Of a DNA stretch of 64,000 nucleotides, positions 49,973 through 62,700 are shown in pieces. Under the pieces are notes generated by a model that worked only from the letters and a program-made list of their open reading frames with translations, had not been told where the DNA came from and made no database searches. Where the stretch lies: contig SEMN01000150.1 in assembly GCA_005408345.1 (NCBI GenBank), forward strand, positions 992,001 to 1,056,000, read 5' to 3'. This stretch comes from Macquaria australasica. Taxonomy: Eukaryota; Chordata; Actinopteri; Centrarchiformes; Percichthyidae. The position numbers and the translations under genes are program-made. Position 1 is the first letter of the stretch; every line of letters begins with the position of its first letter.

Positions 49973-52900
49973 TCAGAGCGTAGCCTGCAGAGTGGGATCC
50001 AGGTAGCCCTCCCGCTCTGGAGACTCTATGTAGTTGGCCGACTCCTGGAGCTTCAGCAGCATGGCCATCTGGGTAACAGGTGGAGAGAGAGAGGCAGAGT
50101 GAGTTAAACTGCAGACATGTTTTGTTAGTACAAGTGTACACTTAAGCATTACTTTTCCTATCCATTAACTTTTCAAACCTTTCTATGATTATTGAGATAA
50201 GTGTTTGGCTTAAGAAATGTCAGGAAATAATGAAAACTGCCCATTAGAAATTTTCAGAGCCACATCTTCAAAGTGGTTGTATTGTCCAAACAACGACCCA
50301 CAACAAAACAAATATAAATTTAAACTGATATAAAACAGAGAAAAGTGGTAAATCCTCACATTTGCCAAACAATGTTTGGAATTTTTGCTTGATGAATGAC
50401 TTAAACACTTAGTGGGATATTTACTAAGACTGTTGCAAATGACCGCCAGGGGATCTCTGCAATTTTTCAATTTAGCAGGGTATTGAGACTGCACATGTAA
50501 ATGAGCCAAGTCGCAGTTCATTTGATCTGCAAGTGCTGCTAAATAAGATTTGTTTTGAAGTATTTTGTGCTGCTGAACATTAAATATTGGTTGAAGAGAA
50601 GACACTTTTGGAACTGCAAGCATGTTTTCATCCCACAAGAAAAAGCTATATGTGAGAAAACATCAGTTAAATAGCCTAATGTCATCAGCTTAGCATAAAG
50701 ACCAGTAATTGAATGACATATGAAAAATCAATGTGGAAAACCTTTTACACTAAATCACTAACTCACTAATCTTGCACTGTTCTGGACCTGCTGTGCGCCA
50801 TTAAAAGGTCAGCAAAAACACAAATCCAAGCAGGAGGCCACTGCAGGAAACAGAAAGGTAAAGTCATGTGACTTTCCTACTGCGGCTCTTTTGTCTTGTG
50901 TTGTGGTGCTAAGTGGAGAGCTTCGGTAAAGAAACTTTATAATGCAGGTTTTAATTTGTGTTTTTCTCTTGCTCCGTCTGTCTATCTCATTTACTGTTTT
51001 GACCTGGTAGTTATAGTCTCTCATCCTCTGTGTGTGTCAGATAAAACAGGGCTGCAGATTTTACGCCTGCCTTTCCCAGACGTTTAAAGTTTCCTTTAAA
51101 CGTAAAATGAATTTCCTTTCTTTCTTCTTCCTGTATTTCGTGCTCCTGAACAGAAATGCCTTAAAATACATATTGCATGTGCACAAACACACACATTTTC
51201 AGTAGTTCTGCTTTTCTGTCATTTAACCTGTGTAAAACCTTTATGCAGTCTTTTAGTAAATAAGAACGCAGTTTGACTGTTTGGCACTTATAAAAGGGCA
51301 GCAAATGCTTAGAAAATAACCCCCTTAGTTGATTATCAAAAATATTTCTCGATGAATTTTCTTTTCATAGACTGAAACCTTCACTCTCACCAGTGGGTCT
51401 GACTCCAGTGTGCTGGGTGGAGGTGTATCTTTGGGGGGCTTCTTCTCCTCGCTGGGTGGACCTATGCTGGGGGGAGGTAGGTGAAAGAGCCTGGACTGGT
51501 CCTGCTGTGCATTGGGCCAAGGGAGAGTCCCTCTCACCCACTCCACTGGATCCTCCCATACGGCCTTCTGCCCGTGCACCTGAGAGAGGAGATCGAAATA
51601 TATAGTAAAACAACATGTGAAGAGGTAAAGAATTGAACTTATTGTTGTTACCACTAATGTTACACTTTGGAGGATGTCTGTGTCTGCGTGTTCACCTTGA
51701 TGCCGTCTTTGGCTCCCTCCTGCAGGTACGGTATGATGGAGTGGTTCCACAGGTCGATGAACCACTGCCTGAACTCTGCCACTGATACTGGGCACGACAG
51801 GAAGAAGCAGGGACCTGAGGGAGGAACATTTCATGTTAACTGATTTCCTGTTCCAGATCCAATTATTCCCTGTGTGGACGACTGCGTGTCCACTGCTTCT
51901 CACCTATGAGGAAGTCTGAAGTGCTGTGTTTCTCCAGGAAAGCGTGGAGGTGGTACCAGAGCTGAGGGATCCAGTCCAGTACGCGAAGGAGAGCCTGGTG
52001 GCACACTGAGTCCTGCTCTTTCTCCTGGTAGGCCTCCACAGCTTTACGGTGCAGGTACCTCAGCAGGAACCCGTTAGCTGGCTCCACGTTGTTGGAGAAC
52101 ATCACCATCCTGTGGTCACGTGCAAGAAATGTTACTTTTACCCTCAATGATAGCTTCATTATTTATTTAATAAAAGTAAGAGGCGGCATTGTAAACATTT
52201 TCTGGCTTTGTGCTCACCTGAAGCTAAGGTGCAGCCCGTGGTTGGATGTCATCTTCACAGGCTGATTGGTTGTTCCAATGATGTAAGGACTGAAACATCA
52301 ACAGAGGAAATTATTTACTTTCATGAACCAAATCTTATTTGAACTCTTAAGTGAAATACTATAACTGTTTGAACTGACTCACCATTTGTGATACTTGCAG
52401 GTGAGTGCTCCGTTAACAAGCTCAGTGATGGCTGTCGAGTCACTAATGTCGTCTATAATAACAACCAGTGGCATTTCTCCTCCACTCTCTCTGTCAATCT
52501 GATTTGCTAGATCGGACAGATACAACTGCAACTCCTGTGAAATGAAAGAAAAGGTGAATTTACATGTTCTGTGTGTATGAATCCATATTTGTGAAGAAAA
52601 AAAGACTTGTGACATGTGTTACCTTCTGTGTCTGACGATGCATGTTGAAGGTGACGGCAGCGCTGCGACCCAGCAGACAGGTCTCTTGGTCGGCCTCAGA
52701 CGAGTCAGTCCGGCTGCGCTGCAGGAGGTAGTGGGCCAGACGCTGAGCCAGGTAAGTCTTTCCCGTCCCACTGGGCCCAAACAGAACCAGACGCCTGTGC
52801 TTCAGCAGCAGGCTGATGTAGTGCAGCATCATCGGCTTAGGAATCAGAGTCTCAAACACCAGTGAGTCAACACATTTTTCTTGAAGACCTAGAGAGAGTC

Positions 52901-55900
52901 AGACATAGGGGAGAGAGAGAGAGAGAGAAGCAATTGGATTTATATAGTATTTATTATTGAATATTTGTAAATACAGTATGTGAAAAACAGAGAAATTCTG
53001 TTTTTTTTTTCACGTTTTAGCTGATTATTTACAAATCACAAATACTTACATTAAATCAGAAGCATAACATCAGTTTTTAAATTTTACTTTACAAATTTTC
53101 CCACTATCTAGACATAAACTGGTTTCTATTCATTTCTGTATGGTGAAATTTTAATTGAATCCTGCTTGAGGGAGGCAATGAACATTTTGTTGCCTTTATT
53201 TTTTTGTCAAAGTTATCATCACAAGGCAGTGCAGTGGTGAGCAGAGACTGTTCTGAAAACTCTCCCTATTGTTGCATTCATCGGCTGCCAAACAGGAACA
53301 TCTTTAATGCAAAAAATGCTAAACTTCCGAGTCGTTTCCACAATGTCTGTCTTTGCTTATTGTTTGTCAGAGCATCTTTAATTGCACCTGCTTGCAACTG
53401 CATTACTGGGAAAGTAGGTAGGTTAGCTTAGAAGGTAGGAAATCAATCCAAATGAAAATGGTTGACAATAATTATGAATTATACACAATTTTGAGCAAAA
53501 ACAACTTGTATGGTTTCTATTCTCAGTCAAGGACACTCAGGACTTACCTTTCAAGGTGACAAATATTCGAGCTGAACCACTGCCGAGACAACGATAAGGT
53601 GAGGCTTGAGGTTTGTCCCCTCCTATCACCCTCTGCCCTCCCTGGGTCAGCTGGTACATGTGCAGCGAATCACAGGACAGACCCAGGCTGGCTGTCGGGT
53701 CCACTTGAGTTAGGTAGTCCTGGAGAAACCGAATAAGAAAATAAGCAAGGACTGATCTATCAAATCACAGAACCACTAATGTCTAGCATGACAAGCACTG
53801 ACTTACCTTGAAGGTCTTAGCTATGAGAGAGTCGAGACAGGCCCAGTCCGTCCTCGCACTGAGCAGCACTGAGCCCAGGTAGAACTCCTGCTGCTGCTTA
53901 CTGTCCTACAGAGACAGAGAGAGGGAAAGAGTGCACAATCTCCCAGCTGTTCAATTTAAAACTGTTGACATTATTGGATACTGTGGCTATTAAAGGTGTT
54001 CTGTGTTTACCTCTGCTTGATCTCCAATGCGGACCAGCACTCGTGCGCACATCTCATCCAGCTGGGAAGACGCACTTAAAATGTCAACTGGAGACACGTC
54101 TGAAAGAGTGGAGAAAAAAAGGGATGAAAGGAGTATAGAATTATAACTTTATGCATACTGTGCACGGGAGCTGAAATTAGGTGAAATTCTTTGTTTGACT
54201 CTTACCTGGATCTTTACAATCATTCAGACTGAGGCTGAAGGACTTGGTGAGGGACATGCTCATTGGCTGCCTCAGTGAGGGCCCCAGAAGAGAGGCCAGG
54301 CCCGAAGGCTGGGAAGTGGAAGAGGTGGGACCGGAGCCAGGGAGATTGAGCTGACTTCCTGTTTTCAAATGGTCATTCTCCGCCTTCAGGTTCTCCACCG
54401 TTGACTAGGACACAGGCAGGTAAGAAACTTTAAATTCAAGTTATATTAACCCACAAATGCAATTTCATGTATACTTATACTTCAAGTATATTCTTTGCTG
54501 AACATGCACATACAGGCAAAACAAACCTGCATGTTATTCATGGCTTCGCGGAGCTGCTCCAGCTGATGTGCAGAGCTTAAGGCCTCCAGTCGGATGTCTG
54601 TCAGTTCTCTCTCTTTCACCCACAGTTCTGAGCGTAGCTCTGATACCGCCGTTTCCTCATTGTCTCCCTCTTCTGTAGTCTCCATGATCCTGGAGGGGAC
54701 AAGATGCACTCATCAGGGCCAGACACCAATGAAGGCTAAACTGGCTATCTCACTATTGAGCCAAGAGCTGGAGTAAAGTGTTTGGTGTACTTACACGGAG
54801 GAGGTGGCAGAGGCCAAGGGCTGGTTTTCTCCTCCTTCTCCCCCCTCATGAAGCATCTTTGGGGAGTTGGGAGCTGAGGAGTCGGGGGTAGCGATTTCCT
54901 CAATGTCTGAGTAAGTTTTGGAGCCTTTCTTAATGCTGAATGCCTTGTTGAAGGAACTCCTCAGCTACACAGAGGAGCAGTGAGAAGGAGAGAGACGGAC
55001 AGACTATTGAACCAATATTCAGTGGATTACTGCATTTATTACTGAGAGAGGTAAAACAAGAAGGAGGTGTTAGGATTGGTAATTTGACACATGCTGAGCA
55101 TTAAAGGAATAGTACATCATCTTAGGAAACGCTTTTTTGCTTTCTTGCCATGAGTGAGATGATTTCTGTGAAGCTGGAGCCAAAAGGCAATTAGCTTAGC
55201 ATTGCATAATAATTGGAAGCAGGGGGAATCAGCTAGCCTAGATTTAAAAAAAATCTGCCTACCAGCACCTCTAAAGCTCACTAACACACTTCCTGTACCC
55301 GGCCAAGACAGAGTTACAGCACATAACTCCCCACAAAACCACAACCTGTTGTTTTGACGTTTTGATTTTTGTACATGTTAAACAAATGAGATATAAAGTT
55401 GGTAGGCGAATTTAGTTACCTTCGGACTGAGCCAGGCTAGCCTTTCTAGTCTTCATGAGTGATATAAACTTTCGGCAAGAAAGCGAATAAGCATATTTCC
55501 AAAAATGACAAACTATTCCTTTAAGCTTCCAATCGTTTTCTGTAAATAGGTCAAAGCTAGAGTCAGTGAATGTTTTTGCAGATTTAGTACCCAGCTGCTG
55601 GGTCAGTAAGGGTTATTTGGTAAGACAAAGTTTTACTCAAGGACAAAATACACAAAGCATGGTGTGAATGAGGAGAAACATAATTGAAAACGGCATTTAA
55701 TAAACTTTGATGATTAAACTGAGAACTCCACTGTTTATGGAACATCATGTCTGCTGATTGCCACTCTAACTGAATTACAGCCATCCATTCAAGTTTAATA
55801 TTCACAGAACAGGCAGCCAATCAGTAGTGAAGGAGGTCAATGAGCAGAGATGGAGGGTACTTGAGGATTGCGTTGCAGTTTTAGATGCTCCATCATGCTG

Positions 55901-58900
55901 TATGGCAGAAAATGATAATGGCTTTATAGAGACACAATGACGGCACTCACCTCAAAGACCTAAAACCGAAAAATAACACAACACAGAGGAGGGAGAGACT
56001 GGTCACACTCACTACGGAGAATGAACTGAGCATAGACAAACAGGTAGTGATAGTAAAACACTGCCTCACATGTAGGGTGCGTTCTTACCCAGCTCTTTTT
56101 CTTCTTCTTCTTGGCATCTTGGTCCTTCAAGCTGCCCACACTCGACATACTGGTCAGGCTGTTGAGACTGGAGATGCTCTCACATGAATTCTGTCGTCGA
56201 ATTCGCAGGTCTGGTGCACAAGAAAACTCCACATCAAAAGAGAGGAAATTGTGCGCCAGAGACACAGGTAGATGTGCAGAGAGACAGAAGAAAACAGAAA
56301 GATCCAAATGATCAGTCTCCAAACCTTTCATATCTGGGTTGTTTAAGGCTCCTTGTATGACAGCCTGGGCTTCTTCATTCCTGGACCTCAGAGAGTCGAT
56401 GGTCTCCCTCAGATCCATCAGCTCTGAGTCCTACACCAACATTTAATAAATGTCAGTGAGTTGGGTTGGTATAGATCAGTTTGCAAAACTCAGAGCTGTG
56501 TGACAGCTTTTTTTTAATTTTTTTTAATTTATTTATTTTTTTTTTTATTATAAAAGGAGCAGACTGGTTTAAATTTTCCATCATCAAAAAGTCGTTTTCT
56601 ATTCACTGCATTATACTGTTAATGAAGTCCTCTAGGATAGGACAGCTCAGAAAATGCTGCTGATAATAAACAGTGAAGAAAACAAAAGGGAGAAAATGCA
56701 AATGACCTGCTGATTATTCGTAGAAGTCATTAATAGTTCATCACCACTTCACTCATTTTATGTCCATCATTACCTCAATTCATGCTCATCTCAGTTCAGT
56801 GCTATGTCTCTTTATTCTTCTTTTTTAAATATTTGAATTGTAACTTAACTCTATTTTAACTTTTTTACATTTATCTATATATAATATTATTCATATTTTT
56901 CTAAATTGCTCTTGTTTTTTGCACATACTAGTACTACATTTTGTAAATAATCTCTATTGCACAATCTTGGACTATGCCAATGTAGTATTTCACTACACTT
57001 TGAACTTGTATGTGACAAATAAAGATTGATTTTGATTTGAAAATAATAAATGGTTTGGCTACATGATTCTCAAATAACTGATTTAACTTTGGTTTATTTA
57101 TAAAAAAGCTAATTTTTATCACATTTTTGCCCAATTTTTAATATTTAAAACAAACACTGATATATTCACATATTTTTTGGGGAGGAGTAGCATTGTCTGA
57201 TGTTTTAGTCAAGCACAACAACTCAAACCCACATTATGAGATCATACACCTGGTGGGCTTGATCCCCCTAACGATGTTAACAGTTCAAAAGGACAAAGAG
57301 TCCTGAGCAACAGAGCCTCTCTGTTGCTAAAGTCGATCCCACTCCGCTCTAAATAGAGCTGCCCGGCCCATCTCCTCAAGGTTAAAGAGCCTGTGCTCCA
57401 GGCTGAGCTGCACAGGTCAGTGCACTGGCACAAACAACAAAGACTTTTTCTGGAGCGGTCTAGACGGGCCTTTCAGTGGGAGCAGCAAGGCATGAAGCAC
57501 TAGGAGAGACTCCTCACATTTATATACATATATACATACACACACACTGAACGCTGATCAATTCATTCACACCAAAAAAGATACAAAGGCTGAAGAATGC
57601 AGGAATGTGATGTTTGCTGTGAGTGCACGTGCAAGCTGTTTGCATTTTGGGCTCATAATTTAGCCTAAAGTGAAGTTTTCTTTTCATTGATCCTCTGTCC
57701 TCTTCTCACACTGTCACCCTGTGGGACTGCAGCTTGGGCCTCTAACCTACATTCAGTTCTTCACTGCAGGCTGTGATCAAAGTCACCTCGCTCCATGTTA
57801 GCACACACGCTGCCTGCTCTTAGTAGACTGCTCATAAGACGGGCACAATGGTTGAATGCAGCTGGAATTCAGGTTTGTGTGTTTGTGTTTGAAAGAGTGC
57901 ATGTGATGTTACCTTCTGTTCGTGGCTTACTGACAGACTCTGCAGCCGAGTGGTCATCAGTAACAAACTTTGCTCAAAGGCGGCCACCAGATTCGCCTGC
58001 TTGGAAAAGGTGAAAGACAAAAGCAACGATTAATTTTTTCCGCAAATTTTTATTGCAGTAGTTGTCTATAACAGGAAATAACCAAGATTTAAATACACTG
58101 ATATTTATTTATATTACTGTTCTTCAAGAGAGATTCATTTAGACAAATATAAAGTATAGGGAGACTAACGAAACCAGAAATTCGGGAGCAGATTCAATAG
58201 ATTTCCTCTGCGCCTTTACCCCTCATATACGAGGTGCTAAAAGGCTGAATAAAACACACAAAGGCTGAACAGGATGTCTCCTGTGGAAAATTCACCTCCT
58301 CCCTAATCTCTCTCACACACACCCACTTTAGCCCAGAGCAGGAAGAGAAAATTACTTTCCCTTCTCCTTTATAGTATGTCTTAATAGAGTAAAATAATGG
58401 ATACAGCCCACTCATTAATCCAGCACATAATCATGTTGCGATCTGTGCATCTGTTTTACCTATACTATTGCATAATAGAATGAAAACCTCAGGGGAAGAA
58501 ACACACACACACTTGATTGATGTGTGCTGCATGAAGCCATGCATCACGCCTGTGCTGTATTGCTGCACTTGGACCAATGGAAATGCTGACAGGGTGGTCG
58601 TACAGAAACAACCTTGTAGAGTAGAGAGAAAGGGCAAGTCACCTGTGTGTGTGTGTGTACTGAAGCTAAGTGGCTTGGGGAGAGGTTCAGGAGGAGGTTA
58701 GCATTATTCAGGCCCCACATGGATAAGAAATGTGCCGAGACTGCACAGAAATGATCTATGATCGACGTGCCACAGCTTGGATTTTAAATCTCTCTCTCTG
58801 TGCGTCTCTTTCATATTTTGTATGAAGGGTAAATTCCTTGCCTTGAGTGAGAAATAGAGTTTCTGAAGGAGGGAAGAGAGAGGATTGGATGGTGATACTA

Positions 58901-59679
58901 TTATATTTTTGTTGTTGTCAACCAATCCAATCAAAAGACCAATACCAACAATGCATTAGTCCGTCTCTCACTACTTTCTGACTTTGCTGCCCTGTATGTG
59001 GCACTCAGCCCATTGGTTCCTACTGAAGATACTGAAGAATCTTCAAAAACAGGTCATGAATATATAGTGCAATTTGTACAAAAGGCTGAATATTTTCCTA
59101 AAACGGCTGGGCACTGTAGCTTTTAGCAAACGCTACTCAAAGATAAGTAAATAGCAGTAAATAGTAAATTTGATGGGGACTATCTTCAGCTACGGATTTG
59201 CTGCAATAGTAAGTATTTTTTGGCAGCAAAAGAACAACACAGTTGAAGACACCCTGACATTGCTCTTTCTTTGCCTGCTATCGCATGTTCAACACTCATG
59301 GTGTGTTTATTAGTATCAGTTACTCTGCCTCAGGGTAGATGTCATTGAGGTGGACACTTCATCAAGATGAGTGACAAGTATGACGGTGTAAAATTGGAGA
59401 TGAAAGGAATTATGGCATTAAGATGTCATTCAAATAGATTAGACTGTTTTTTCTCCTTACGATTTCTTATCAGATACATTTTTTTCTTATTTAAGCAGTG
59501 ATTTATTGATTTTACAGTTTTTCTGGCATTTCTACTTTGATTATATGGTCCCCGGCCGACTTGTTTTTACTGGTTTGTTAATTTAAAAAACGCAAAGCTG
59601 AAATTAGTCGCAAATGATGGCAAGTTAGGCATTTGCTTTATTTTAAGGAATTCCTTTGAGAGTTGAAATGCACTCGGGG

Positions 59680-59712
<33 letters not shown>

Positions 59713-62700
59713 TTTATTTAAGAATATTTCCTAAAGACATTAAGTCAAATTTGTATATTTGTTTCAAAGGACATTTTGAGCCTACTACAAAAGGAAAATA
59801 AGTTCTCCGGGTGCTTTAATGCAAGTGGGTGCTGCCATGTTAATTAATGATTAGTAAGTTAGCAGACAAACAGTACATACGTTTGCCGTCAGCTGTGTCG
59901 TCAGGTTAGACACCTTCTCCTGGGACGATTCCAGCTCCCTCCTCAGCTTACGGATTTGCTGTGAGGAAAAACAGGTTTGTTACATTATTAAAAAAAAACA
60001 AGTTTACTAAAGCTGACGATGGCTGACGTTACACAAGTGACTTGCGTGGATGTTGTTCATGAAATGAATGACAGACTTGTTCTCTCACAGACAACGGCGA
60101 TGAGAGCGATGGATGAAAGGACAGATGCGAGACAGAGAAGAAGAAAGAGCAGGAAAGAACACGCTTACCTCTCCCTGAATCCTTTCCTCAGCCTTTTGGA
60201 AGCAGAGGGAATAAAAGTCAAGATGTTAAATAAGACAAAAGGAGAGGAGAGGAGACTAATAAGGTATTGGGAATACCAAGGGAGAAAGTCTTGTCTCTAG
60301 TGTGTACAGTTTAAAGTGTGAAATGAGAGGAGAGCATCACTGCACACACAAACATTCAACATAAATACACCCCACACTCACACGCTGAGCTGTAGCTACC
60401 TGAGTCTGCATGCCGCCCACACTCACCGAAGAGTAGCTTGACGAGGCGTTGGAAGTCAGGGAGAGTGCAGACCCGTGAACTGAGAAGAGAAAATGAAGAG
60501 GGACAAAATAAACCAATAAGGAACTCAATTAGAAACAAGAGGTGCACAACAACAATGACCAGAACATTATATAACAGATATCAAAACAATTCAGTGGGCT
60601 CACCCTCGTCGGGATCCTTGTCCCTGAAGGAACCGGAGCGAACCATTCCCATGCTACGGGGGCGTTCAGCCAGCGACAGTGTACTGCCCAGCGGGGACGC
60701 TCCGTACAGCTCCAGAGAGGCGTCGTGTGTTGGGATGCTGTTGGATCGAGTCATCCTCGGAGGTCCACCGACAGGGCTGGGTACTAGTAAGAAACCAGAG
60801 GGTCGAAGAAAAGAGAGTTACAGAAGATATAAATGGAATTAAACAAATGCATAAATATATATATTGTAGCGGAAATGATTCTAGTCAGTATTCTTCCAAG
60901 TGTGTGTGTGAATGCATATGTACTCACCCATACTGGTCTTAGAGGTGCGGGGCAGGGAGGTGGGCGAGGACAGCAGTGGAAGAGCGAGCGAGTCGGTCAT
61001 ACTCAGAACAGTATGAGAGTGTCTCCTCTCTCCTTTCTCCTTCCCTTCCTCCTCAACCTGGGTGGCACCGCTGAAACTACACAGACAGAGGACAAAGTCA
61101 GCGAACTAATGGCAAATAAAAAAACTGTCAGTCATTATAGATTTGCTGTTACATATTAGAATTCATGTACAGTGCTGTGTAAAAGTCTGGCGACATTTGG
61201 GAGCATCACGTTTAAAGCTATCGGACAGAGAACACACAAATAAGTAGCCAAATAAGTCAAAATAAAGAAGAGTTATAAAAAAAATCCCTCAAACTCATAC
61301 ATGCAGTAGATCCTCTACACAAGACGTTTGGATATAATACATTTCTATTCGACATTATAATGTAGTTACAAGCAGATATAACAGTGTTTATTAATGTGCT
61401 GTATTGTCAACAATTATAACTTATCCTATGAAGACATATTTTATATTATTATAACAGCCTTACATTATATTGTCATTCATTATCTGTTGATATACCAGCA
61501 TCCAGTTATGGATGCTTCACATGAGGAATCAACTATATTACTAAACACTTAAAAAAGACCTTATCTGCTTACAACTACATTATAGTGTGTTATAAACAAT
61601 TTATGAAATATTTATATACTGCTATGCTAAATAGGGGGAGGGTGTTAAAATAAAGTGTTACCCAGTACCAATATCTTTCAATGAGTGGAAAGACAAACAA
61701 AATGTTGCCAGTGGGACACAATGAGATACACTTTTGAGGGGATTAAAGCAGGTCTTTGGATTACAAGTGACAGGAATGATGAGGATTAACACCATCTGTC
61801 AATCACTGAGGATCTTATCAATGGGATCTCTGTATGTGTGCAATTAAAGGACTGTGGCCAAATTGCATCAAACTGTCAGTGCCTGACAGTCTGGTGTATA
61901 AGAGCGTGTGTGTGTGTGTGTGTTTAGTTGTATGTGTGTGTCCGCTTACCTTAAACCTTTCTTTGGCAGCGTGTTTCTGTCTCTCTGGGAACTGTGGAGA
62001 TTAAACAATGTCATTATTTAACCACTGGTGCAGGGAGTTATTAAACTCTCAAGAACAGGCAGCAGGCACAAAGAAGCACAGTAAGACTGGCAGACAGCTG
62101 GTGTCAGCCAGTAATTATGACTTCAGTCACAGGGGCCGCTACAACACTGATAATAGGCCTGTAGTAATAATAGCCTATAAACCCCTCAGTCTCTGTGTGT
62201 GTGTGCGTGTGTGTATGGGTGGGTGTGCATGAAAGTGGTTGCCTTTACTTGTTGTTTAATTCATAATGTAAATACAATTTTTAGCCTTCTCATTAAACCA
62301 CATTCTATAATTTGGGCATTTTTTAGCATCTGATACAGCATTTACAATGTAAAAACATTAAATATACAATATCTTTCAGTTTCTAACTACCATGGGATGG
62401 TGATGGAGTTTGGTTTCTGGTTTTCTGATTAAATCACAAATTATATTTTAGTAACAGCTATTACAATCATATCCTTGACAGGTTTAGTTTTGTGTACCTA
62501 TAAAGTATATTCTGATATGTGACTCTTTGAGCTATTTTCATCCTGACATGACTACAGACATCTTCACCAATCTGTCATTTCATTTTTGTGGATTGTTATT
62601 ATCTCGTCTTTGTAGGTGTGAATAGGTTTTTTTCCCCTCGCTCTTCCTAAATGCCACTGCTGTCAAAAAATGGCTCCATACCTTTTTCAGTTTAAGCAGC

